Of a stretch of DNA of 64,000 bases, positions 1-11,716 are shown piece by piece. Made by a program: the position numbers and the translations under genes. Source of the DNA: Leishmania infantum JPCM5 (taxonomy: Eukaryota; Euglenozoa; Kinetoplastea; Trypanosomatida; Trypanosomatidae); NCBI RefSeq assembly GCF_000002875.2, contig NC_009407.2, positions 416,001-480,000 on the forward strand, read 5' to 3'. A model generated the notes under the pieces. The model did not search any database. It was given only the letters and a program-made list of their open reading frames with translations, and was not told where the DNA came from. Positions within the stretch are counted from its first letter, which is position 1, and every line of letters begins with the position of its first letter.

Positions 1-3000
1 AGTGGGCGAAGAAGGCAGAAAGCATATGCACCTTGGAAGAAAGAGAGAGCGAGAGAGAAGTGCTGGTGCAGACGTGGAGGCACACACTGCGAAACAAAAA
101 AAAAATTGATGAGATGTGTAAAAGGGAAATGGCGGAGGCAACGCACGTGGCACTGTATAAGAAGAGTGCCATACGCGATGACCTTCGCAGCAGCAAACAA
201 TAAATAACATAATAAACAAAACAAAATGTGACGTAAATACGAGGAAGAAGGCATCATCATAATACGGGAGCAAGCACTCATCTCTACGCATTCCTATATA
301 TTTATATACGTGTGCGTAGGTGTGCGAGTGCGTGTGCGTATAGGTATAGCTTTATATATAGACATAAATTAGATATGGATATAGACATATATCCAGTCAT
401 ATATGCGTAAATGTACATATATATATATACATTTATTTTTAAGCAAGAAGACCCTTGATGTATGCCACGGGCATATGAAAACACACATCCCAACAGAGGA
501 GCACGTGCACGCACGGAAAGATGGAAAGGCGTGCCTGTGCAACGATGCGCATGCGTGAAGCGTGCCAGAGAGGGTGAGGAGGGCAGGACCACACGCATCT
601 CTTTGTTTTCTTTGTACTGTTACTGTTTTCTTTTTGTTTCTTGTTGTTGCGTCGGAGCGAGCAGAATTGCCATCGGCACATGTGGCAAGCTGCAGCTCAT
701 CTCCTTCCTACACGTATCTGTCGTGACGGCGTCAAGCAGGCCGAAACGGCACACAAGAGAGAGAAGGCGAAGCAGAGAAATGAGCATACAAAGAAAAACA
801 GAGGCCATCACCGCCGAACGCGCGTTACGCAACTGCTTACTTTGTGCGAGTGGGGCGAAGGTAAGAAGAGGCGCGTAGGTGTGCATCTCTACCTGTCTGC
901 ATACAGACACGTGCCGAATACATATATCCTATGAACATGCCTACCAGGAAACCGACAGCGCGAGACAGCACGAGAGCGCTTAGGCGTGAAGAGCAGCAAA
1001 GCAAGAGAGCCGGAAAAGAGTTCAACACAAGAAACCACAACAGAGGATTAAACCTTGATCAAAACAGCAAGAGAAGGCGAGGAAAGAAAAGGATAGCAAA
1101 CGCGAGTATAACATCGCACCCCCCCCGCTCGGAATTGTCGCCCTCTTGCATGTGAGGGCATGTACTCGTGGCCTACGCTGTCCGATCCTCGTACCGAATG
1201 CGCCTGCAAGTCTCGCGAACCGATCTAGCGTCCCTCGCTTGGGCTTTTCAGAAAGGAAGCTACCGGATGCTGCTGCATCGCCATGACAAGTGCTGCTCAT
1301 AGCAGAGATGAGGAAGCTTCCTGCTTGGGAGAATCATTCAAGAGGAGGGCCGGGAGGCGAGGTATCGAGCCTCATCTCCTCATCACCGCCCGGCAGATGA
1401 GACAACGACAAAGCCCATAGGCGGAAAAGGTGACGGAAGCAGCGACACACGCACAGCATGGAAGCAACCACGAAAACAAGGAAGACCGAGAGAGGCAGGA
1501 GTTGCTTTCTCCGGCGTCCTCAGCGCACCCACTCGCTGCCCAGACAAGCGTGCGGCCAACGCCACGCCCGAGCCGCCGCCCGCCCGCCGGCCTGCCACAG
1601 GCCCCCATCGCCTCCTGCACTGCAGCCGTAGGCGCACACGCGGTACAGCAATGCGCCGACTCAGTCCGCCCAGCGCCGCCTCTGCCTCAAACTCTACACA
1701 GCACCCGCCGCCTCGCAGGCCGCCGCGCAGCCGCTCCCATCGTGCCACCAGTCGCCACCCACGTGGTGCAGCCCGTACGCGGTGGCACGCCGGCCCCGCA
1801 CCAGTGGGCAGTGCGAGGGCGGGGGGCGGGATACGCGCCAGCCACGCTGACACGCTGCCCATCATCTGGACGGTACAGACGTGTGCGCTGGCGCAGGTCG
1901 CTCCGACGCGCCGCCGTCCGGGGCTTCAAACTGTCACCACCGGAAGGTGGCTCAGCATCGGCAGGGGGTTGGGGGAAAGGGCTGCTGGGCTGCCCCACAC
2001 ACAGAAAGTTGTTGGAAGGGGGCTGAACGGGACCCCGAGATGGCACGCACTGATGTGTGTGTGTGTGGGTGTGTGTGGTGAAGGACCAGCAACCCACCGT
2101 GAAAGCTGCGCCCCGGGCACGGATTCGCCGACTTCCCGCCTCCCACACACAAACGCGCGCACACGCAGACTTCAGCACACAAAAAAGTGCATGGCCACGC
2201 AAACATCCACAGTGAGACACACACATGCCTACACAGACGAAGTGAAGAGAGACAGAGACAGGCAGGAGATATATACGTCCTTCGTTGCTGTCTCTCCCCC
2301 CTCCCCCTTTCTCTCCCGTCCCTGTGTAGAGAACGATGGAAGCCGCGCATGGGCGACGAGGGACTCGAACTTGATTGTTTGTGAAACACACAAGCAAACC
2401 AAGGGCTGAAAAGGTAAGCCGAAGATGACAAAAACAGATAAAAGGAAAGAGTGCCTGCTGTCGGTAAGAGGAAGGTATGGGGAGCAGCAGTGCGTGTGAA
2501 CGTGTGCGGGTGCGTTTGTGTCTGCGTGAAGTGGTGTATGCAGCGCCCGAGCACGGCCACGCAGCTCTGCGGCGCGTACATACGTGCTGCAAAGCAGGAC
2601 CGAGGCGCACCTCACTCCCTCTTTTACATCGCTCGCCTATGGGGTATCCACGGTGCTCGTTCCACAAACCCTCCCCTGCTCAGGCCCGAAGCGCGCATAG
2701 GCAAGCATGCTCAACGGCTTTCACCGCGCTACCATGCGCGCCACGAGCGGCGACCACGCCCACGAAAGAAGCAAAAGGCTAACGCAGAAAGAGAAAGAGG
2801 GGGTCACAGTCTTCGGTGTGCGGGAGGTGGGGAAGGGGGAGGGGGGGGGGGCGAGATCAGTCGGCGTGTGCACCCGAAGAAAGACGAAACAAAAAAAAAA
2901 CAGAAGTAAGGCAAAATACCATGCTGAATGCAAGAGCGCATACAGCCAATCAAAGCATACAGCACAGCATGAGGCGCACGGCAAGTATTGCACCACACGC

Positions 3001-4224
3001 ACACACACACACACACATATATATATATACATACACGCATACGCACATGCAATACAAACGACAAGGCGCAAGAAGCCGAGTGAGAGCGCACGCAGCTGAG
3101 CACGCGCCAGTGCTCGTAAGTCTCCTCACACACACACACAGACACGCAGGCAGCACAGCCGCTCATACGCCCATAGGGCGAGACAGAGAGCCCGAGACGA
3201 GAGATGCGCGCACATGATCGCCACCGCCCACTCTGCCACATCAAGACAAGGAAGCAACCGGGGAAGAAGAGGAAAACAAACAAACCAACAACACTAACAC
3301 CAAGAGATGGGGCGGAGACGACAACATGGGAGCACAGCCCACCAACACGAGGCTCAAGCGAGTGCATGAGGGAAGCAAGGACGGCAAGGTCAAGAGCACG
3401 CCAAAAGGGATATCGGGTCGACAAAACGAAGGGAAATATACACAAAACACGCACACACACACACAAGGTAAGCAAATGTCTGAGGAAGAGAGACAGAGAT
3501 AGGGGGAGGGAAAGGAAAAGAGGCAAGGGGAGGGGAGGGAGGGGGGCGCATGCAGGCACACACATACACGGACACAGAACACATACGCGGCCATAAACGC
3601 AGTTGAAGTGCAGGTGTGCCCTGCAAGGCAGTTCACAAAGACGGAAAGAAGGCGAAAGAGAGGGAGAGAGAACAGCAGCAGCAGCAGAGAAGCCAGAAAG
3701 TGAGTAGAGCATAACAGCGAGACACTGAAAAAAAAGAGAAGGACTTAACCGTCACAGATCTGTCGTAGGGACTCCATCTCAGTCATGGACGACTCACGAG
3801 AGAGCGAGAAAAAGTTCGCCTTCCACGCGACCTCCACCCGCCCCGCCCCCCTTCCCCTACCCACCTCAGCTCTCTCGAAAACTCACGTTTGTGGGTGTGA
3901 AGGTACACGTGCGCATGCCAGAGACCGAGTGAGAAAAGGAAGATGACGAGAAAATGATTGGCCACATGAGCAGTGAGCTTACATGAAATGTATCCAACCA
4001 AGCCAAACAAAAAGAAAGAAGCATGCAGAGTCTCAGCGCCCCTCCCCCGTTCCCCTCCGTCTTACTCCTGCTCGGCTTGACGGTTTATATGAGCCCGCCA
4101 TCTTACTGTTTGGGGAGGGGAAAGGGGGTCGAGAAAATGGGAGAGAGTGCGGGGCCTAAGTGTGGATGAGGTGCATGACTCATGCTACCTAGGTCACTCA
4201 CACAAATGAACACGCATGTACGTG
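1..4224. other. Long non-coding spacer / 3' UTR region
   Basis: No convincing gene is visible in these 4.2 kb. Reading frames on both strands are made of His/Thr/Cys/Val-rich strings produced by CA/TG and purine-rich repeats. It lies downstream, in the direction of transcription, of the membrane-protein gene ending near 5.06 kb, so much of it is probably that gene's 3' UTR plus the 5' region of a gene beyond the left edge. It holds AT-rich microsatellites (about 290-432), a SIDER-like element (about 1495-1995), a (TG)n run at 2051-2080, a poly-G run near 2835-2850 and a CA/TA run near 2998-3032. A non-simple patch at about 1150-1400 is not identified. Confidence 0.6.
1495..1995 (-). mobile_element. 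SIDER-like retroposon, copy 1
   Basis: This ~0.5 kb GC-rich segment is near-identical to two others at about 17.39-17.93 and 22.27-22.82 kb; it differs by scattered substitutions and lacks the outer ~55 bases of their 5' end (read on the minus strand). It shares with copy 3 the short flank at 1495-1515, so that end is probably the true element border. Length, GC-richness, dispersed occurrence and position on the sense strand in 3' UTR sequence fit the Leishmania short interspersed degenerate retroposons (SIDER2 type), which are known to mediate mRNA destabilisation. I assign the family from memory of its sequence and location. The long open frames on both strands here are shadows of high GC. 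Confidence 0.65.
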
Positions 4225-5061
4225 TTAGCATGGGGTGAGTGTCGGTGTAGGGATGTGGTGAACCCCGAAAAGGCTCGCACGTCTGCTCAGAGGCGGACAT
4301 CCTCTTCCGGCGAAGAACTCAAGTGAGGCGCAGCCCCGTGCAGGATCGGTGCATCGCGGTAGAAGCCGAGGGATGAATAGGCCGGCGCTGGTGATACACA
4401 GCTCGTCAGTTTTGACAGAGCAAGGATCGTCGTCAGACGGCGTTGAGTAGGGCAGGCAGGTGGTGGCACCTCCTGCCTTAGCGTCGACGGCGCTGTACGG
4501 ATTTGGCGAGCTCTGCTGACTTAACCTCAACTGCGAGTCAGCAGAAGTCTCCGCCTCATTCACCGGCGCTCCGGTGGCAGCAGCGGCGGGCAGAGGGATC
4601 GACTTGCGTACGCCGTACCGCATCGGCCTCGTCGCCCGGCATTCAGCTTCGGCGGCGGCCCTGCGCACGAGTACTGCTGGTGCTGGCGGCGTCGTCCTCG
4701 TTGTTACCCGCCGGCGGCGCGGTGACTTTGAGCCCCTGTTCACATGTCTCCTTCGTCGGCATACCGCTGGCCGGGGCCGCGGCCAGCGGGTCATTGCACG
4801 ACTCGTTGGGCTCCACAACGCCGCTGAGGCAAGCGATCTTGCCAGTCGCGTCCGTGCTCGATGCGCCCTGATCATCCGACACAGCGAGCAAGCACGCCGC
4901 TTCTGAGTAGTCCGACTTCCGGCACATGAACTACCACTTGGTGGGTCGAAAGACACATCCTCACGCACGCCGCCCCGCTTCGGATCATTCATGGAATCCC
5001 CCACGCCAACGCCAGGCGCCAGGGCGCTGCTAATGTCTGCGAGACGTTCCACATCCGCGTG
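4225..5061 (-). pseudogene. Decayed 3' extension of the upstream membrane-protein gene
   Basis: Directly after the TAA at 5062-5064 the same reading frame stays open and has a natural protein-like composition (Asp, Ser and Pro rich, with DSMNDPKR). Near 4.93 kb the plausible coding frame moves by one base into a second frame (about 4643-4927, starting MCRKSDYSEAA). Near 4.65 kb it returns to the first frame (SQQSSPNPYSAVDAK and onward) until about 4225. One stop plus two compensating frame changes suggest that an ancestral cytoplasmic tail of about 270 residues has decayed. Sequencing or assembly errors could give the same picture. No domain is recognised in the tail; an NPY-type motif is visible. 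Confidence 0.5.
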
Positions 5062-6645
5062 TTACGGGGCGATGCTTGCGTGCGAGAGCGCAGAGCGCTT
5101 CCTGTCGGCGCCGCCGCCGATGAGCTTCGGGCAGCAGCAGCAGAAACTTACCGTGATGATGATGGCGACAAGAGACGCGCCGATGATCAGGACTGACATG
5201 ACAATAATCCCGATTATATATTTGTTCAGCCGGACTCTGTAGTCGTAGCTGATGCTTGTTGTGGCGATCGAGCCCGGCGAGGCCTTATAGGAAGCCGCCA
5301 ACAAAATCGACTGGGATGCCGTTGCAGGTGGCCGCTTCGTGTACTCCGCGACCGGACCGCCGCCCGAGATGTAGAGGGCTTGCGTCGCGCTGTAGTTGGC
5401 CTGCAACAGCAGCGGTGACACCTCCTCAGGCGACCACGGGTGATGAGAGATCATCGTTATGCCCTGCAGAACACGGCAGAGCACCTGCAGTCCACCAACG
5501 TTCACCGAATCATTCGGCAACGTCTTGGCGGAGGTAACAAAGGCCCTGTTCAGGAAGGTGCGACGATGGAGTCTGTCCTCAATCGCCTCCTCGATCGATT
5601 TCGAGACGGCGTCGCGGCTTTTCTCCCACACTTGGCCCCACCTGTCGGCATCACCGCTGAACACGAGAAGGTAATCGCCCGTTTCATTGGCCAGCACCTC
5701 AAAGATTCTATCTGGGTCACTGGCGCCGTTGCCTTCGAATGGGTTACCAAGCGGCGGCGTCCGTGCGTGCACCGTGGTGGGGAGGAGGTCCGAGTAAGCC
5801 TTGAGAGTCGGGTAGGTGTCCATCACGGTATTCATGTACCTGTTAAACAGAGGCATCCTAGACTTCATCGCGAACGCTCTGAGGTCGGACGGCGTACTCG
5901 GCGTTACCTCGGCTTCGGGGAAAGCCCAGACGTTGTACGACACGTACCAACTCGACACGTTCACTTCGTTTGTCAACGGAGTTGCTTCGATGAGGTAATT
6001 CCTCAGGGTGGAGTCCACGGCGTCCTGGATGTCCATTTGCAGTGGGTACATGAAGGCATCGACGCTTATAGCATTTTGGGTCATGAGCGTACCGAGAAGC
6101 AGCTGCCAGAAAAACGTCGACCCCGACACCGGCAGCAGCACCGGTCCGACGGCTTGCATGGACGGCGGCCCATCAGCCGCCAGTGCCTCTACCGCTGCGT
6201 CGAAACCCACGGACTGGAAGATCTTGTTGATGGTGCGAAGATCGGAGCTGCGCAGCGCCCAAAGCACCTCTTCCTTGCTTAACCGTGTCCTCGCAGTGAA
6301 CTGAGCATAAGCCCCGTAGGCCGGACCACTGGCCCGCGCCTTCTGCGGCGTCACGGGTTTCAGAGACGCCACGAAGACTACTGCTTTGCTGTCGGCAGCT
6401 CGAATTGCAGAAACGAAATCTGCCGTCACTGCCTGAATCATGGCCAAGTGTGTCCTCGGGTCACTCACGATGACACTCCACACCGACGCCGGCGCGCTCA
6501 GCCATGCGTTCGCTTGTATTTCGGCTTCTTCGGCACAAGCAGCGTGCACGCATAGAAACAGGAGAATCAAGGCGAGAAATCGGAGAAGCAGCAGCTGCGG
6601 CGGTCGCACCGCGCAGCCCCAACCACGTCGTTGGCACGTCTTCAT
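5062..6645 (-). CDS. Type I membrane glycoprotein, kinetoplastid hypothetical
   Basis: The product has 527 residues. The ATG at 6645 is chosen because it starts a classic signal peptide: a basic stretch (MKTCQRRGWGC), then a Leu-rich core at about residues 17-33 and a likely Ala-rich cleavage site near residue 38. The in-frame extension upstream of it is repeat-derived. A large ectodomain with N-glycosylation sequons (NVSS, NETG, NDSV, NYSA) follows, then one transmembrane helix (about residues 476-505, starting YIIGIIVMSVLIIG) and a Cys run at the membrane face (CCCC). The basic cytosolic tail is short. I recognise no family. It is probably at the cell surface or in the endocytic system. The tail appears truncated by the TAA at 5062; see the next feature downstream. 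Confidence 0.75.
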   Translation of the reverse strand: MKTCQRRGWGCAVRPPQLLLLRFLALILLFLCVHAACAEEAEIQANAWLSAPASVWSVIVSDPRTHLAMIQAVTADFVSAIRAADSKAVVFVASLKPVTPQKARASGPAYGAYAQFTARTRLSKEEVLWALRSSDLRTINKIFQSVGFDAAVEALAADGPPSMQAVGPVLLPVSGSTFFWQLLLGTLMTQNAISVDAFMYPLQMDIQDAVDSTLRNYLIEATPLTNEVNVSSWYVSYNVWAFPEAEVTPSTPSDLRAFAMKSRMPLFNRYMNTVMDTYPTLKAYSDLLPTTVHARTPPLGNPFEGNGASDPDRIFEVLANETGDYLLVFSGDADRWGQVWEKSRDAVSKSIEEAIEDRLHRRTFLNRAFVTSAKTLPNDSVNVGGLQVLCRVLQGITMISHHPWSPEEVSPLLLQANYSATQALYISGGGPVAEYTKRPPATASQSILLAASYKASPGSIATTSISYDYRVRLNKYIIGIIVMSVLIIGASLVAIIITVSFCCCCPKLIGGGADRKRSALSHASIAP

Positions 6646-7601
6646 GATGGTCCCTGTGTGTGTGTGTGTGTGTATACTTCGTTTTGGTGTTGCCGTTCTG
6701 CTTTGCTTCTCTGCTGCGGCGGCGGCGGTAGGTCGTTTATATCGGCCTATCACGCCTGTCGGTGTGTGCGCGTGTCTCTGAGATGGTGTACAGGTGCAGA
6801 GCGATGCACAACACGCGCAAAGCCAATAAGAAAAACGAGGAAGAGGGAAGGGCGCGTAAACAAGTATACGCCAAGCGAGCACGCAAGACGAAATCGTTTA
6901 CTCGACGTCCCACAGTGTTTCGTCGGCCTGGCTGATGAAACAGCGGGAGTGGTGGTGGGTAGGAAGAGGGCTTTAAGTTGTCGCTGGCGCGCCAAAGAGG
7001 GGATTTGTGGAGCTTCCTCCTTCTCTTTCGTTGCGCGCCCCCGCATCGCCGCGTGAGGTACAGGGACGAGAACGCGCAGGTAGTGAGGTGAGAACAAACA
7101 AAAATTTTGACCGAAGCACATGTGTGCCGAAGTGGATAGCGTGCATGGAGGTGGTGGTGGATAAAAGAGAGAAGACGAGGGGGGTGGAGGAGATGAGGGT
7201 GTAAGGCAGTACACGCCGAAAAGGGGGAGAGTCATCCGAGTAGCATGGGAGCAGAGGCGTGCAGGCGTGCTTGATCACGGTGACCGCGCGCACACATGAA
7301 AAGAGCGGAAGAGGAGATGATGAGTTCGTCACGCAATCATATTTGTTCGCGCCTCCGGCGTACCTTTTTGCTTTGCTCGATACATTCGCGTTTTGGGGGG
7401 AGGGGGAGGGGGAAGGAAGGCGCACTTCCCAGCCGAAGGTACGCAACGGGACGCGTGCGTCGTGAGAGCCGCAGCGGGGGAGGGGAGAGTGGAGCGAGGC
7501 GGTGGAGAAGCTAAAACCACGAAACAGTAGCAAAAGAAGGCGAAGTAAAAAATGTGCGGCCTGGTCCCTGCCGTCGGCCCCCTGCCACAGTCCTCTCCTT
7601 C
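6646..7601. other. Spacer between membrane-protein gene and broken gene
   Basis: No gene seen. On the minus strand this should carry the 5' UTR and splice acceptor of the membrane-protein gene and the 3' UTR of the broken gene at 7.6-10.5 kb. It holds a (TG)n run near 6656-6672 and G/A-rich stretches (pyrimidine-rich on the transcribed strand) near 6835-6855 and 7395-7420. Confidence 0.5.
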
Positions 7602-10490
7602 TTAGGCAGCAGCCGACAGTGCGCACCTTGTTGAGCTGACCCGTATCATGCGCTCCAGCTCCCATAGGATCGTCTGCCGCTCCTCTCGCCTAAAACCGGC
7701 GATCTGAAGAATCGCCTCCTGATCGCCACCACCCCAGCGCCACAGCTCTGCTATGGTGGGGAGTCGGTGAACGCGCAGGCGCATGCCCACCTCCTGCAGA
7801 AGAGGCGTGAGCAGTGGCGGGTATAGGAGTAAGTCCCCATCGTCATGGCGATCGCGCTCAGGGTGCTCGTGAGAATGCGAGCGCCGAGGTGGTGAAGTTC
7901 TCCTTGAATGCCCCATCGACGGCGTCCCCGTGCGATGGTCGCTTGCCGTCCGATGATGCAAGAGACCATCGTGGTCTGAGCTGCGTGTTCGCGCACCATT
8001 CTCAACATCGGTGGTGACGTCCTCGTGCACGTGCGAGTCCACCAAGCCGTTCCTGCCTTCCATATGAACGCGCGACGCGTCAGCGGCGCCTTCACTGGAG
8101 CCGTGCGCACAAGCGGCAGCCACGGCCGAATTTGCACAGGAGAACGTACTTTGCTCTGAGGCACGAGACGGCAGTCGGGCGTGGTGCAGCGGCGCAGACT
8201 CAGCCTGAAACCCCCCTCCCTCCGCTGCCCCGTCGGCGTGGTCGTTCAACTGCCACCGCTGCCCACGCTTCTTCGTCGTCGTCGCCATCATTATCGCCGC
8301 AGCTCGCGTCGGTCAAGGAGCACCGATGGTCGAGCGTCACCTCTGTCTCTTCCTCTGCGTACACGGCCACGTCAGTGCCCACTCACGACGCGCCTCTGCC
8401 GGCGCTTTCCCTTTTGGCCCATGCGCCTCTCGGGCCAAGGCCCTCGACAAGCAGACCCTCCTCCGCCTCTCCCACGCCCTGCAGCACCGCGTTCAGCCCT
8501 CGCACCGACGTCGTGTGCAGCGGTGCATGCTCTGCCCAATACAAGCGTCGCTCATCTGGGCGGAGAGGCAGCCCGGTGACGCGACGAGTGGAATGCAGCT
8601 GCGCAGACCGCGCCGTTGCGCGCGCCCTGCGCAGCTGGGCAAGTCCGCTGAGCTTGTCGGCCCAAGCGAACGCCCCACTTCTGATCTGTCGCTTCGTCGC
8701 TACGGAGCTGGAGTTGGCTCGTGCATCCATCGAGGCGTGAGGGCCACCATCGCCGTGGCGGTAAGACACCACCCTTGCCGCAGCTTCCGCCGCCATGGAC
8801 TGCAGATATACAGCCGGCACCTCATTTGGCTTTCGTGGCAGTCCCGATATGGGGTCGTACAGCTCACTTGGACGCGAGGCTCTGACACGCAGCCGCGCTG
8901 TCGTGTGCATCAGACTAGCGTCGCCACCGCCGCCGTCCGCCCGCTCCACGATCGACTCCCTCAAGGCGCCTCGCACACGATCGTAGCGTGCGCTCAGCGG
9001 GCCGTGCCGCAGCTGCGCCGGGTCAATACCCGTCTCGGCAGCTACAGCTTGTCTATACGCAGCCAGCGTAGGTGCAGACGCGTGGTTGCTGGCACCGTAT
9101 ATCAGAGAGCACGGGACGGCATTGACAGCGCACTCAATGGCGTGTCAGTCCGCCGCCGTCTGCGGCAGCGCCGCAAGACCATTTCAGTTTGCCTGCACCG
9201 GCACCGCCTTCCCCGCGCCGCGTTGTGGAACAGCGAAGCCGGAAGGGTGGTTGAAGCTCTCCTGGTACACGCGAAGGCGGCATGTGGACGCAGCGGTGGT
9301 GGCCAGCACGTTGTTGAACACCACGCGTCGTGGCATCGCCTCCGTGTCGCTGTCGGACGCTGTCTCCATTGACGACGAGGTGGTGCACAAGGTGCCCCGC
9401 GGTCGCACCGAATCCACGGATGGAGACGTAGAGAAGACACCATTGAAAAGAGCATATCGAGAAGACATACATCCGGACTGCCGTCCAAGCCGGTGAACAG
9501 GAGCACATGCACCGCGAAGCCCGAGACCAGCCCTCGAGCTCCTTGTCTCAGCATCACCAAGGCGATACGCGCCAGGGTTCACAAACCCCAGCGGTGACGC
9601 ACCCCCATCTGCCTCCTGCAGCTTGTTCAACGAGGTGTTGAGGTCGCCTGCAATCGGGCGGAGGGCGAACGAGGCCGTGGTAGACAGCCCTTGATCGCGC
9701 TACGCGCGCGTGATCGCAGCGTCGGCGGAGCCGGTGTCGATGGCCATGGCAGCCGGTGCTCCTCGCCGAGGCCTCGCTCTGCCTGTCCTGTGTGAGGCGT
9801 TACGTCGTCAGCGCCGGCCCTCCGCTGAAGCATGGAACGGGAAAAATGGTGAGTCGAACCTCTCACGAGAAGATCACTGTCTGCCTCTATTCCTCCAGGC
9901 AGCCACCACGGCGGCGTCGGATATCGCTGCCCGGCTCTGTCCAGGCGATGATGGTGAAGCTGTTCAGCTAGGCATGCCTCCGGTGTAACCGCGTGCGTGG
10001 AGGATGACGGCACTTGTCGGTGCTGCCGTGAGGTTTTGGAGAGCGGCATTGAGGCTTTCGTACTAATACCAACCGACGAAGAGCTGTGCATATGAGACCC
10101 GGAAGGATTACGCAACGGCCCCTCAGGTGATGCCGCCGCCGCTGTGTGCCGCTCCCGCACTGCTGCCTGTTCACAATCGCGAACACGTGTAGGCCGCTGG
10201 CTGCAGTAAAGGACAGCAGCGGGCGAGGATCGCCCATCTGTGACAGGGGAGTCTCTTTCCACAGGGCATTGTGAGTCCAGTGCAAAAGAAGGGAGCAGCT
10301 GCGAGGAACGGGGACACGGCGCACAGAGCATCATCCCCGCCGAAGCATCCACGTAGCGTTCTTGATTCGGCAGGGACGAAGATACGACGGCATTAAGTAC
10401 GTGCGGTGCCGTGGAGACCGGCGCCGCAGCGGGACGGGCTGCGCTCGAGGCGTGCACGCGGCCACTGTGCTCTCTCAGCAGCCGACCCAT
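7602..10490 (-). pseudogene. Multiply disrupted large gene of unknown function
   Basis: A natural-looking protein can be followed only by changing frame. It starts at the ATG at 10490 (MGRLLREHSG) and runs to about 9.69 kb. It continues in a second frame (GLSTTASFALRPIAGDL and onward) to about 8.25 kb, broken by stops at 9184-9186, 9145-9147 and 8383-8385. It then returns to the first frame until the stop at 7602. The C-terminal piece has a well-formed helical segment (HRLPTIAELWRWGGGDQEA) that looks like a small protein-interaction domain, perhaps SAM-like; this is inference. Between the lesions the sequence keeps third-position GC and plausible amino-acid usage, which points to fairly recent decay. 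The intact product would be about 950 residues. Function is unknown. Confidence 0.7.
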
Positions 10491-11716
10491 GCGCCACTAA
10501 AGTGAGGGAAAGAGCGAGAAGGTGAAAGATCGGCAACCACAGCAACAAGGAGCGCCGTCGGCGACAGGGTGCCGAAGGCGGGAGAGGAAGAAGCCGCACA
10601 AAGCCGCCCAGAGGTCTACACAGACAAGAGACACAAAAAAATCCACAACAAGCAGGGGCGCAGCAAGAGGCAGCTTGTGTGTGTGTGTGTGTGAAAAGCG
10701 GGCTGGCGCGTGCGTGTATCTGTATCCGTGCATATATATATATATATATATGAGCGCGTCCTCGATAAAGTGCGTGTATATCTAGGGCATCTAGTCTAGT
10801 TGTGCACAAGTTGGAGAACAAGAGAAGTGCCTGCGTATGTGCAGGTACACAGGCAGAGGGAGAGGGGGGCACGCACCCACTCCTACAGGCTTCAAATTCA
10901 ATGGAAAAAGAACGCACCACTGTGGGGCTGAGTCGAGGAGGGGGAGGTAGAGAGGGTGAGCCAAGTGAAGGGTCACTCGCGAACAAAAGCGTGTGCTGTG
11001 ATGATATGTGCACGGTGTGGTTGGGTGTGTCGTTTTCCAGTGGCGGGGGAACGCACACGCAGCCGGCGACGGCATCGAGGAGGCAAAATCGAAGAAAAAA
11101 ATAAGCGGCATTCATGTACATGTGTGTGTGTGTGTCAGGGATGCACGGAGGCGCAGCAGAAGGGGATGAATGCGAGATCACGGGAGTGTAAGCATAGCAG
11201 GAAGAAGACACACGCGCTCGCGCGTGTGCTGAATCGAGTCTCCCTCGGCATATCTTTACTATCCAAAAGTGCACACGCACGAAAACACAACCGCATAGCC
11301 AAGGAGAGGGAGGTGAGAGGGGAGGGGTGGGCGTTGTTCAACAACAACACGCAACACCAGAAGCATCTGATGTTTCCTGCCTTGCTCTCGGGAGGGGTAG
11401 AAGAATGGGACAGGGGTGCGGCCGCTGTTGCCACCCCGCTCCTCCCGTCCGCCACCGCCCCTCCCCGATCGTCCCTCCACCTCAGAAGATTTCATTTCGT
11501 CGGTGGAAACTCGGTGTGCAGCTTGCAGCTCTGTGACGATATTGAAAACGCGTGCAGGCAACGGACCTTAGCGCATCACATCTCCTCCAACTTTCGCGTT
11601 CTACTCCGCGCGCGCTCGCGAACCGAACGACTCTCTCTCTGTCTGTCTCTCTCCCTCGTGCACCGCAGCCTTGGAGAAGGGCGGAAGAGCTCTTTCTTCT
11701 CGGCGATGCCCGTCGC
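10491..11716. other. Spacer with (TG)n and (AT)n microsatellites
   Basis: No gene seen. It should contain the 3' UTR of the TPR-protein gene and the former 5' region of the broken gene. The most distinct content is a (TG)n run at about 10676-10692 and an (AT)n run at about 10732-10751. A further (TG)n run lies at about 11121-11136. Confidence 0.55.

Noticed and set aside
462..1155. Several plus-strand open frames in the left spacer
   Set aside because: Low-complexity Arg/Thr/His composition from purine-rich DNA, no domain, and opposite to the uniform minus-strand gene direction.
1383..2667. Long open frames on both strands over SIDER copy 1 (up to 326 codons), repeated at 17.3-18.0 and 22.1-22.9 kb
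   Set aside because: They recur only because the repeat is GC-rich and duplicated. Frames differ between copies at the edges and encode no recognisable domain.
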